This document shows positions 1-6,530 of a stretch of 9,033 bases of DNA, piece after piece. Position numbers and translations under genes: made by a program. Below the pieces are notes generated by a model. The model worked only from the letters and a program-made list of their open reading frames with translations. It ran no database searches and was not told where the DNA came from. Every line of letters begins with the position of its first letter. Position 1 is the first letter of the stretch. The DNA comes from Methanobrevibacter ruminantium (lineage in GTDB: Archaea > Methanobacteriota > Methanobacteria > Methanobacteriales > Methanobacteriaceae): positions 1 through 9,033 of the forward strand of contig SFKZ01000034.1 of NCBI GenBank assembly GCA_004553595.1, written 5' to 3'.

Positions 1-76
1 GGCCATTGTAAATAGCTACAATAGCTACAAGAATAATGATTATTATAACGATTAAAATTATTAATAAGATATTCAT
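1..76 (-). CDS. LemA-family protein, N-terminal fragment (runs off left edge)
   Basis: Only the first 25 codons are in the window; the gene continues past base 1. They start at ATG 76-74, preceded by an AGGTGA Shine-Dalgarno at 86-81, four bases away. The translation is a short N-terminal membrane helix (residues 2-22, almost all Ile, Leu, Val and Ala) followed by Tyr-Asn-Gly. A single N-terminal helix ending in a YN(G/R) motif is how LemA proteins begin, before the conserved LVxLRNRV helix that would lie outside the window. LemA proteins are membrane-anchored helical bundles of poorly defined function. Without the next 30 residues the family is a guess from the helix and the YNG ending; another small membrane protein is possible. 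That a gene starts here is better supported than its name. Confidence 0.5.
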   Translation of the reverse strand, partial: MNILLIILIVIIIIILVAIVAIYNG

Positions 77-239
77 AGTTTCACCTACGATAATTTTTTT
101 ATAATTATTACAATATTGATTTAGAAATCATTTCAATAAATCAAGATTATAATCACTATGAAAATATTTATTTTCCTTAATATATTTATTCTTTTATATT
201 TAAATTTTTTAATGAATTAATATTTTTATAAAAAGTAAA
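77..239. other. Intergenic spacer between broken MFS gene and LemA-like gene
   Basis: This is very AT-rich non-coding sequence between two minus-strand genes. It should hold the end of the MFS transcript and the promoter of the gene at 1-76. A TATA-like TTATAAAAA on the minus strand (about 96-105) lies close to the start codon, so a transcript starting from it would be nearly leaderless and lose the Shine-Dalgarno; the true promoter is unresolved. A perfect 12-bp TTTTTATAAAAA palindrome at 223-234 follows the MFS stop but is weak evidence for a terminator in such AT-rich sequence. Confidence 0.4.
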
Positions 240-1516
240 CTATATTTGATTTAAAATTGATATAAAAAAAGGATAATTAATTAAACTATTTTTAAGTGCA
301 AAGAAAGCTATTGGCAATGCAAGCAATGTAATGAATGAGGAAATGAAGTAAACTGGAGCATATCCGCTTGCAGCACTTACAAATGATCCTAGCAATGCAG
401 GGCCGAATCCCATAGTTCCATCACAGAAAATAAAGAATGTTGATATTGCATAAGGACGCGATTTGCTGAAGTGTCCCTTGTAACAATAGCTGTGCAAGCT
501 GAATTCAGTGTACCGAAACCAAGGGCTGCACAAACTGCACAAATGAAAACGGTTATTGCAGAAGGCATCCAAGCAATTAAAAAGAGCCCAATTGCTTGTG
601 CAATGATTCCTGTGAAACAGACTATTCTATCTCCGTAATTATCCTGAATTCTACCTGCAATAGGCCTTGAAGCCACAAGAACAATTGAATAGATTATAAA
701 GAATAGTGAGAATGCACTTACCAAATCCACTTCAACTGCATATAATCTGTAAAATGACAATATTGAAACATATCCAAGGCTTGTAAGACCTGTAAATAAT
801 GAAACAGGAATCGCTGGAATTTCAAATATCTTATCTATAAAGCTTCTGAATGTTCCTTTTTCTTCTAATGAAAGTTCTTCCCTGTCTTCTTCAATAGTAT
901 TTTCAATCTCACTATTATGCATTATTTCATATTTGCTTATATCTAAAAGGAGTATGCATAGCAATCCAAGGAAAGCAAAGCTTGTTGCAAGGCTAAATGA
1001 ACCAAAAGAGCCCCAATTGTCATAGAAAAATCCTGAAACATATGGGCCTAATCCTACAGCAATTGTAGTTCCAAGCATAAAGTATCCGAATGCCTCTCCA
1101 AAGCGTTTCTTAGGCAATATTGCAGAAGCGATTGTTACAATTGCATTTGCTGAAGCTCCAAATCCAAGGCCATGAATGAATCTTACAATCAGAAGAAGTG
1201 TTACATTATTTGCAAAAAAGTAGAAAATGCATGCTAAAAAGTGAATGCTTAAGAAAACAATGGCTAATTTCTTCCAATCTCTTTTCTCAAGCGCATTAGC
1301 AGAATATATTCTTGAACAAAGCCCTCCAAAGATGTATATTCCAGATACAAGACCCGCTATAGTTGCACTTGTACCCATGGATCTGGCATACTCAGTAACT
1401 GTAGACATCAATGCATACATTACAAGAGCTGAAAATAGCAATGCACCGAAGATTAAAAAGAAGTCTGTTGTAAATATCTTATCTTCATTTTGATTGGAAG
1501 TTCTTATAGCATTCAT
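240..1516 (-). pseudogene. MFS exporter broken by a one-base frameshift
   Basis: A 12-helix major facilitator superfamily transporter, probably a drug- or metabolite-type proton antiporter; the substrate cannot be read from sequence. Frame one begins at ATG 1516-1514 and encodes residues 1-353, with a family-typical helix 4 region (RFIHGLGFG at about residues 111-119) and a helix 5 segment with GLGPYVSG. At bases 458-460 the family similarity jumps to the next frame. Reading base 458 twice gives Asn-Arg-Arg-Pro-Tyr and then 72 residues with helices 11-12, including GFGPALLGSFVS, ending at the TAG at 240-242. Together about 425 residues, a normal MFS length. Without correction the protein ends at 389 with 22 unrelated residues and lacks the last two helices. 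There is no long homopolymer or slippery site at the junction. A sequencing error is the main alternative to a real mutation. Confidence 0.85.
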
Positions 1517-1536
1517 TAATTAAATATTGTATTTTT

Positions 1537-1544
1537 TATATAAA
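1537..1544 (-). promoter_or_regulatory. TATA box candidate for the MFS gene, possibly leaderless
   Basis: TTTATATA on the minus strand matches the archaeal consensus box exactly. Its centre is about 25 bases from the ATG at 1516, which would place the transcription start on or next to the start codon. No Shine-Dalgarno is visible in the 15 bases before this ATG. The two observations together suggest a leaderless transcript, by inference. Confidence 0.5.
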
Positions 1545-1660
1545 AAATTGATTAAAACAGATAAAAATTAATAAAAAATAGAATAAAATAATTGAAAATA
1601 ACAGATCAGATATTAAAAATTAGATAAGATAATTAAAATAAATTGAAAAAAAGAAAATAA

Positions 1661-1684
1661 AAGATGAAAATTAGCTTTCATCTT
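1661..1684 (-). terminator. Stem-loop and T-rich tract at the stop of the NSS transporter
   Basis: A perfect 9-bp inverted repeat (AAGATGAAA at 1661-1669, TTTCATCTT at 1676-1684) has a six-base loop that contains the TAA stop at 1671-1673. A G-T wobble and an A-T pair can extend the stem outward. On the minus strand it is followed at once by TTTATTTTCTTTTTTTC. Stem plus T-tract is a convincing terminator and separates this transcript from the MFS gene downstream. Confidence 0.65.
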
Positions 1685-3131
1685 CTCTTGGGCTTAATCT
1701 AGTTAAAACGATACTGGATACTAAAACAGACACCATAATGATTAAATCAACAATCAATTCGAATGTTGCTGCATTCATAAAGAGTGCATACATACCGTAA
1801 ATCCACATTGCAAAGAGCACAATTGGCAATAGGTACTTGATTACGAATTTCCATAATTTGCCTACTTTCAAGTGTCCATTCTCATTCAATATAGGAACCA
1901 AATCATCAAGCTTATAGAACCAAGCAAAGATTACACATTGGACTCCAATCAATAATAAGATACCGAACTCATTTACAAATGAATCAATGATTCCTACCAA
2001 ATAACTGCTGATACCAGTAGTCAAAAGAACTGAAAAAGCACATCCGATAATTGATAAGATACCTGCAGTTCTTTTTCTGCCTAAATTAAACTTAGCACTT
2101 GTAGAAGATAACATCGGTTCAAAGAATCCTAATGCAGAAGTTATTCCTGCAAATAAAATAGATAAGAACAGTGCTGGTGCTAAAACTCTACCGATTGGAC
2201 CCATAATGTTAAAGATCATTGGGAAAACAACGAATACAAGTCCAGTACCTTCAGTAACCAATTTGGTCATTGCCATACCAGAATGAAGTGACATGTAACC
2301 AAGAATTGAAAATACACCAAATGCAGTGAATATTTCAAACAATGAGTTTGAAGCAACTACAATAAGCACATTGTCGGTTAATTTGGAAGCCTTCGGCAAG
2401 TAGCTCGCATATGTCAAAGCGATTGCCTGACCCATACTTAAAGAGAAAATAATTTGAGCAAATGCCGCTAGCCAAATATTAATATCCAAAAGCATAGACC
2501 ATCTTGGCCTTAAGAGAGCATCTACACCTATCATTTGTCCAGGCAATGTCAATGCATAAATGACAATGATTCCCATTATGATAAATAATGCTGGAATCAA
2601 TATTTTTGAAACCTTACCGATACCATCATCAACATCCTTATGGGAAATGTACCATAAAACGATCCACATCAAGATTACACAAATGGTTGTAGGGAGAAGC
2701 AAGAATCCTGCACTAGCCAAATCAGAGCTTCCACCAACAGTGGATGTGAAGTAAGCAGCTGTATCAGTACCCCAACTGAATGTGAAACTGCTTAGAAGAT
2801 ATACCATATCCCAACTCAGAATAACCATATAATAAATTGTAACTATAAACACAAAAAGAACAAGCGCCCAAGCTATATACTCAAACCGCTCATTGATATC
2901 CTTTAAAATCTTCGAAAAGGATTCCTTAAAACTGAATCCCACACCATATTCAAGTATTAAAAAAGGGATTCCCATAATTGCTATAGCAATGAAATAAGGA
3001 ATAAAGAATGATCCTCCACCGTTGGAATACAATACATAACTGAATCTCCAAATGTTTCCTAGACCAACAGCCGCTCCAATCATAGCAAATATAAATGATA
3101 GGGAACTATCCCACTCTAATTTTTCACTCAT
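1671..3131 (-). CDS. NSS/SNF family Na+-dependent transporter
   Basis: A sodium-coupled symporter of the LeuT/SNF family, an inner-membrane protein likely to import an amino acid or similar small amine; the substrate is not determinable here. The 486-residue product has about 11-12 membrane helices. Helix 1 carries AAVGLGNIWRF (residues 20-30), the family signature; Asn26 matches the LeuT Na1 ligand Asn27 and Arg29 the extracellular-gate Arg30. Helix 6 has FSLSMG at 229-234, as in LeuT FTLSLG. In helix 7, Asn262 and Glu266 align with LeuT Asn286 and Glu290. An in-frame TTG lies 21 bases upstream, but ATG 3131 is preferred because AGGA at 3144-3141 sits nine bases before it and because family members begin just before the EKLEWDSS-like segment. 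The gene appears monocistronic, with its own TATA box and terminator. Confidence 0.93.
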   Translation of the reverse strand: MSEKLEWDSSLSFIFAMIGAAVGLGNIWRFSYVLYSNGGGSFFIPYFIAIAIMGIPFLILEYGVGFSFKESFSKILKDINERFEYIAWALVLFVFIVTIYYMVILSWDMVYLLSSFTFSWGTDTAAYFTSTVGGSSDLASAGFLLLPTTICVILMWIVLWYISHKDVDDGIGKVSKILIPALFIIMGIIVIYALTLPGQMIGVDALLRPRWSMLLDINIWLAAFAQIIFSLSMGQAIALTYASYLPKASKLTDNVLIVVASNSLFEIFTAFGVFSILGYMSLHSGMAMTKLVTEGTGLVFVVFPMIFNIMGPIGRVLAPALFLSILFAGITSALGFFEPMLSSTSAKFNLGRKRTAGILSIIGCAFSVLLTTGISSYLVGIIDSFVNEFGILLLIGVQCVIFAWFYKLDDLVPILNENGHLKVGKLWKFVIKYLLPIVLFAMWIYGMYALFMNAATFELIVDLIIMVSVLVSSIVLTRLSPREDES

Positions 3132-3169
3132 GATATTAAATCCTAAAATCAATTATTAATATTTTTATT

Positions 3170-3177
3170 AATATAAA
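3170..3177 (-). promoter_or_regulatory. TATA box candidate for the NSS transporter
   Basis: TTTATATT on the minus strand lies about 39-46 bases upstream of ATG 3131. It would place the transcription start near 3147, giving a leader of roughly 16 bases that just includes the AGGA Shine-Dalgarno. Other TATA-like strings nearby make the assignment tentative. Confidence 0.45.
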
Positions 3178-3317
3178 TATAAAAACTTAACTTTATTATT
3201 TATTGAATTAAGATAAAATGAGAAAAATAGATAAAAATTTTTAAAATTAAAAAATAAATGAATAAAAAAAGTTAAAAATAAAAAGGAATTTACTCCCACT
3301 TAAGAAAGAATTTTGGT

Positions 3318-3347
3318 CCAGGTTTTGAGCTTTAGCTCAAAAGCTGG
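3318..3347 (-). terminator. Strong stem-loop just after metX
   Basis: Starting two bases after the metX stop on the minus strand is a 30-base structure. An inner 9-bp stem (TTTTGAGCT at 3323-3331, AGCTCAAAA at 3334-3342) has a two-base apex. After one G-G position (C-C on the transcript) an outer four-pair stem follows (CCAG 3318-3321, CTGG 3344-3347). Thirteen pairs with one mismatch is far more than base composition would give. T-rich runs begin about 35 bases further on (about 3281 and below). It may be a terminator or an RNA-stabilising element. It resembles the hairpin at 6513-6530. Confidence 0.6.
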
Positions 3348-3349
3348 GA

Positions 3350-4825
3350 TTAGTAATTTGAAATAAGATGTGATATCCTATCAGTTGTAATGAGTCCTTT
3401 TAAGTCATCTCCATCAACAACAGGCAAGCAGGATATGTTGTATTTCTTCATCAATCTTGCGATATCCTCAATCTCATCAGTTGATTTACAGGTTCTGACA
3501 TCTTTAGTCATTACTTCCCTCAATTCACTGCAATCCTCAACAATTGATTTGGACAAGTCCCATGCAGTAACGATTCCTGCTAAAGTCTTATCATCATTTA
3601 CTACAGGCAAATGAGTGATCTCATTGTCAAACATGATAACTGCAGCTGCCTTAACGGTTGAATCAATGCAAATTGTAGGAACTTCTGTTTTCATAACATC
3701 CCCTACATTATGTTCAGATAGGAAATTGGATAAAAGGAAGTTCATTTGACCGTTTTCAAGAAGGAATGCATCGTGACCATAGTCAGACTTGACTTCATTG
3801 TAGATTACATCAACATCATTGGTTTGGAGTGCAGCCAATAGGTCTTTGGATTGGTCTACTGGGTAAAGCCAATCGGAATCTACAGCGATGACTTGTATCT
3901 TTGCCTCAACATCCTTTAAACCTTCAGCCAAGTTACCTTCAACTGCCAAATCGAAGTAATCCACTGCTTTTGTAATGTATAAATAGGAATTAGCGTCAAA
4001 ACGCCTTACAAAAGTCTCACCTTGGTGGTGCAAGTAGCTTTCCACCTCAAAGTCAACAGTGAAGTCATAACTGAGTTCTGTCTTGTCCTGCAAGTCTCTA
4101 CCAAACTTCTGATACATTGAAGCATCAGAGAGATATGTGATGTGTCCTATCATACGAGCAACTGCAAGACCTGATCTTGGAGCATATTCCTGTTCATAGT
4201 AGTTTCCCCTATTCCAGTTATTGTCTAGAATAATGGATTGTCTGCCTACCTCATTAAAAGCAATTTGCTGAGGGGAAGACCTTGCAGTTGTAGCAATTAT
4301 ACTTGCCTTTTTCATCATTTTAGGATAAGAAACAGCCCATTGCAATGCCTGCATTCCACCCATAGAACCTCCAATAACAGCATATAACTTATCTATGCCT
4401 AAATGTTCTATAAGCTTTTTCTGAGCATGAACCATATCTTCAATGGTGATTATTGGGAAATCAAGAGCATATTTCTTTCCAGTTTTTGGATTGATTGATG
4501 CCGGACCAGTTGAACCTTTACATCCTCCCAATACATTTGAACAGATGACAAAATATTTGTCAGTGTCTAATGCCTTTCCAGGACCGATAACCATCTCCCA
4601 CCATCCTGGTTTTTCATTCTTGTTGCCAGTGTACTTACCTGCAGCATGTGCATCTCCTGTAAGTGCGTGGCATACTAAAATAGCATTGGATTTGGCGGAA
4701 TTCAATTCACCATAAGTTTCATAAGCAAGTTCTACATTGCTAAGGGTCTTGCCAGAGCTTAACTTCAAATCATCTTTAATAGAAAAGTATTTTGTTATAA
4801 CTCTACCAACAGTACTTTGTTTCAT
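3350..4825 (-). CDS. metX: Homoserine O-acetyltransferase MetX with C-terminal CBS pair
   Basis: Transfers an acetyl group from acetyl-CoA to homoserine, giving O-acetylhomoserine for direct sulfhydrylation to homocysteine in cytoplasmic methionine synthesis. The 491-residue product has an alpha/beta-hydrolase core (about 10-372). Visible family motifs are LVCHALTGD, the nucleophile elbow GGSMGG (Ser154), SDWLYP (Asp318) and YGHDAFL (His351), so the catalytic triad is intact. A CBS pair follows (about 374-432 and 435-491), absent from the shorter bacterial enzymes and probably a nucleotide or AdoMet sensor. The longer frame opens with TTG at 4831, but ATG 4825 is preferred: AAGGT at 4838-4834 is eight bases before it and only two from the TTG. 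Some MetX relatives use succinyl-CoA, so the acyl donor is not certain. No metY is adjacent. Confidence 0.94.
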   Translation of the reverse strand: MKQSTVGRVITKYFSIKDDLKLSSGKTLSNVELAYETYGELNSAKSNAILVCHALTGDAHAAGKYTGNKNEKPGWWEMVIGPGKALDTDKYFVICSNVLGGCKGSTGPASINPKTGKKYALDFPIITIEDMVHAQKKLIEHLGIDKLYAVIGGSMGGMQALQWAVSYPKMMKKASIIATTARSSPQQIAFNEVGRQSIILDNNWNRGNYYEQEYAPRSGLAVARMIGHITYLSDASMYQKFGRDLQDKTELSYDFTVDFEVESYLHHQGETFVRRFDANSYLYITKAVDYFDLAVEGNLAEGLKDVEAKIQVIAVDSDWLYPVDQSKDLLAALQTNDVDVIYNEVKSDYGHDAFLLENGQMNFLLSNFLSEHNVGDVMKTEVPTICIDSTVKAAAVIMFDNEITHLPVVNDDKTLAGIVTAWDLSKSIVEDCSELREVMTKDVRTCKSTDEIEDIARLMKKYNISCLPVVDGDDLKGLITTDRISHLISNY

Positions 4826-4851
4826 TTTCAATTACCTTAAATTTAAGAATA

Positions 4852-4871
4852 CTGAATTTTAAATAATTCAG
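4852..4871. promoter_or_regulatory. Inverted repeat upstream of metX, possible operator
   Basis: CTGAATT (4852-4858) and AATTCAG (4865-4871) form a perfect dyad with a six-base centre, 27-46 bases upstream of the metX ATG. The minus strand across it reads TATTTAAAAT, a plausible weak TATA element, so a bound protein could block the promoter. A half-like ACTGAAT recurs at 4948-4954. An operator is inferred; short AT-rich dyads arise often by chance. Confidence 0.35.
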
Positions 4872-5054
4872 CATACTATTCAACAGCTAGCTAGTATTTA
4901 TTAATTGAATTAATCTTATTTCAGTTTTGTATAGTTAGTTAATAAGAACTGAATCTTTCTTAATGTATATAAGTATTACGCATTACTTATATATATATCC
5001 TAATACTATTTATATTTACTTATAAATGTATTATTATAGAAAATAGCAAATATT

Positions 5055-5064
5055 AATAAATATA
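5055..5064 (+). promoter_or_regulatory. TATA box candidate for the 87-residue gene
   Basis: AATAAATATAAC lies about 50 bases before ATG 5108. A start about 26 bases downstream (near 5086) would leave a leader of about 20 bases that includes the AGGAA Shine-Dalgarno at 5096-5100. Alternatives exist in this AT-rich stretch. Confidence 0.35.
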
Positions 5065-5107
5065 ACCCATATATAATCATTTAATAATAAAAATTAGGAA
5101 TTATCTC

Positions 5108-5371
5108 ATGACTAAGGAAAATCCAATTGAATTTAACAATACTGATTTATTGATTGAATTATATGAGCTTTTGTTCAATGATGCAATAACCGTTGAAACA
5201 AGCAAAATCGTATCTAAAATTATCATGGATCTAATAGATAATCATGAAATAGATGAAGAGAATGTTATAAATCACTTCAATGAGAAGAATCCTGAAAACA
5301 TAAAATTCGATTTGAAAGAGGATTTAGAAACAATATATGACATTTGTCTTGAGATATATGAAGAGGAATAG
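5108..5371 (+). CDS. Small acidic protein of unknown function
   Basis: An 87-residue protein I do not recognise. ATG 5108 is preceded by AGGAA at 5096-5100 with a seven-base gap, a good ribosome binding site, and the reading frame has ordinary codon use, so the gene is probably real. The product is strongly acidic, ending Glu-Glu-Glu, with no cysteine-pair motif, signal peptide or membrane helix. Leu/Ile spacing suggests three or four amphipathic helices (about 11-23, 30-45, 48-60 and 70-86). It is divergent from metX and convergent with the RNase III gene, whose stop is 75 bases away, so it is probably transcribed alone. A small helical adaptor or a lineage-restricted orphan is possible; no function can be assigned. 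Confidence 0.7.
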   Translation: MTKENPIEFNNTDLLIELYELLFNDAITVETSKIVSKIIMDLIDNHEIDEENVINHFNEKNPENIKFDLKEDLETIYDICLEIYEEE

Positions 5372-5421
5372 TTGATTTTCTTAATTATTCTTAAAATCTA
5401 TTTTTCATAGAACAACTATTC
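5366..5421. terminator. Long-loop inverted repeat between convergent genes
   Basis: GAATAGTTG (5366-5374), which includes the TAG stop of the plus-strand gene, is perfectly complementary to CAACTATTC (5413-5421). The 38-base loop is T-rich (ATTTTCTTAATTATTC). The arms could close a hairpin in either transcript, as expected for a shared terminator between convergent genes. An 11-bp direct repeat ATTCTTAAAAT (5387-5397, 5418-5428) overlaps the right arm. The long loop and lack of a clean T-tract keep confidence low. Confidence 0.3.
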
Positions 5422-5446
5422 TTAAAATAACAATTTAACTTAATTA

Positions 5447-6115
5447 TTATTTTCCAATGTGTAGCTTATCAATAGCTTCACTAGCAGCCAATTGCTCTGC
5501 CTCTTTTTTGCTTTTTCCAACACCATGACCATAATCGACCCCATCAATCAAGATTCTCATTACAAAGGTCTTATCATGAGGGGCACCATGCTCTTCTAGC
5601 AATTCATAGCAAACCTTGACGCTTTTAGCATCCCCATATTCCTTGATTGTAGACTTATAATCATAGAAAAAGACTGTTTTTGCTTCAATGTAGGGAAAGA
5701 CTGTTTTCTCGAGAAACTCTTTAGCCTTCTCTATGCCTTGATCAAGATAAATCGCCCCTAAAAAAGACTCAAAGACATCTGCAGTGATTGAGATTACCTC
5801 ATTATCAGTAAGTGCATTGTCTTCCAAGTTTAACCTGATGCATTTATCCAAGTTATTCTCATGGGAATATACAATCAAAGCATTCTGACAGACATAATTT
5901 GCTCGAAGTTTAGTCAATTTTCCTTCACTGAACTTAGGATGCATATTCTGGAGGAATTCTGAAGTAAGCATATTCAAAACGGAATCCCCAAGAAACTCTA
6001 ATCTTTCATAATCATAATCCAAGTTATATTTAGCGCTGTATGAAGAATGAGTAAAAGCAACCTTATATAACTCTTCGTTATTTGGTACAATATCAAACTT
6101 TTCCAATAATTTCAT
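5447..6115 (-). CDS. rnc: Ribonuclease III, bacterial type
   Basis: A double-stranded-RNA endonuclease acting in the cytoplasm. The 222-residue length is that of a standard bacterial class I enzyme. The nuclease domain (about 1-145) has the signature ERLEFLGDS at 37-45, with Glu37, Glu40 and Asp44, and the second metal-binding segment ADVFESFLGA with Asp113 and Glu116, so the active site looks complete. The C-terminal dsRNA-binding domain (about 152-218) begins DYKSTIKEY and ends with GKSKKEAEQLAASEA, both typical. ATG 6115 is preceded by a modest GAGTGA at 6128-6123. The gene is single, with a long non-coding region upstream. RNase III is uncommon in archaea, which mature rRNA with the bulge-helix-bulge splicing endonuclease, so transfer from bacteria is likely by inference. 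Confidence 0.94.
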   Translation of the reverse strand: MKLLEKFDIVPNNEELYKVAFTHSSYSAKYNLDYDYERLEFLGDSVLNMLTSEFLQNMHPKFSEGKLTKLRANYVCQNALIVYSHENNLDKCIRLNLEDNALTDNEVISITADVFESFLGAIYLDQGIEKAKEFLEKTVFPYIEAKTVFFYDYKSTIKEYGDAKSVKVCYELLEEHGAPHDKTFVMRILIDGVDYGHGVGKSKKEAEQLAASEAIDKLHIGK

Positions 6116-6157
6116 TTAATTCACTCAATGTATCAATTAATCAATTTATCAATATAG

Positions 6158-6168
6158 CTTTAAAAATA
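6158..6168 (-). promoter_or_regulatory. TATA box candidate for rnc
   Basis: TATTTTTAAAG on the minus strand is about 48 bases from ATG 6115. A start near 6137 would give a leader of about 22 bases containing the GAGTGA element. It is an imperfect match to the consensus; the five perfect TTTATATA boxes at 6304-6363 are an alternative, more distant promoter. Confidence 0.3.
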
Positions 6169-6230
6169 GTCTTTTAGTGAATTTAGATGAATTATTATAA
6201 TAATTTTATATTACCCATATTGAGAATTCA

Positions 6231-6266
6231 ATGATAATATTAAATTATCATAACACTATCATAACA
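6231..6266. repeat. Dyad plus tandem 10-bp repeat, operator-like
   Basis: ATGATAAT (6231-6238) and ATTATCAT (6244-6251) form a perfect 8-bp inverted repeat with a five-base centre. Its right arm runs into a direct repeat TATCATAACA at 6246-6255 and 6257-6266, spaced 11 bases, close to one helical turn. This arrangement suits cooperative binding on one face of the DNA. Assignment to a regulator is inference. Confidence 0.4.
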
Positions 6267-6303
6267 ATGTTAAAACTATACCTAGTTTAATATTTATTTC
6301 ACA

Positions 6304-6363
6304 TAGTATATAAATTAGTATATAAATTAGTATATAAATTAGTATATAAATTAGTATATAAAT
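6304..6363. repeat. Five perfect tandem copies of a 12-bp TATA-like unit
   Basis: The unit TAGTATATAAAT is repeated five times without a single change, filling 60 bases exactly. Each unit contains TATATAAA, which on the minus strand is TTTATATA, the consensus archaeal TATA box. The array is therefore five stacked potential TBP sites, about 190-250 bases upstream of rnc and 380-440 upstream of the plus-strand gene. Perfect identity suggests recent expansion and likely copy-number variation between strains. Confidence 0.95.
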
Positions 6364-6512
6364 ATCAAATAAATTTCATTTAAAATATCATTTTGTAAAA
6401 AATATTAGTTTTCAAATGCTCTCGAATAATCCATTTATAAATAAAATTATAGAATATAATTCAACAAGCATAAAAACAATTTTTTAATTATATTAAATTG
6501 CTGAAAATCAGG

Positions 6513-6530
6513 TTTAAGCTTCAGCTTAAA
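6513..6530. repeat. Hairpin resembling the metX stem-loop
   Basis: TTTAAGCT (6513-6520) and AGCTTAAA (6523-6530) make an 8-bp stem with a two-base apex, preceded by CAGG as in the element at 3318-3347. The closing positions differ in a compensating way (G-C there, A-T here). CTGA at 6501-6504 and TCAG at 6539-6542 could pair outside it across an internal loop. No gene ends here on either strand. Confidence 0.5.

Larger units (their letters stand above)
4826..5107. other. Divergent intergenic region between metX and the 87-residue gene
   Basis: This non-coding region must hold promoters in both directions. Besides the dyad at 4852-4871, it contains an 8-bp palindrome AGCTAGCT (4885-4892) and a 7-bp inverted repeat AGTATTA (4972-4978) / TAATACT (5001-5007) enclosing the alternating run TTATATATATATCC. 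Several TATA-like boxes occur and cannot be ranked by eye. I see no RNA gene here. Confidence 0.4.

Noticed and set aside
445..475. Programmed ribosomal frameshift in the MFS gene
   Set aside because: No slippery heptamer, A- or T-run, or downstream structure is visible at the junction, so mutation or sequencing error is simpler.
240..572. A separate 110-residue gene overlapping the MFS gene
   Set aside because: Only its last 72 residues look like protein, and they are helices 11-12 of the MFS transporter. The first part is an out-of-frame reading of the upstream coding region.
4826..4831. TTG start for metX two codons upstream
   Set aside because: It lies two bases from the AAGGT Shine-Dalgarno; the ATG at 4825 is at the usual distance.
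6190..6205. 16-bp palindrome AATTATTATAATAATT as an operator
   Set aside because: In sequence this rich in A and T a pure A/T palindrome of this length is expected about once per window by chance.
6304..6363. CRISPR array
   Set aside because: The repeats are head-to-tail 12-mers with no spacers and no cas genes nearby.
6417..6488. Small 23-codon frame in the long spacer
   Set aside because: No ribosome binding site, and the composition is that of the surrounding non-coding DNA.
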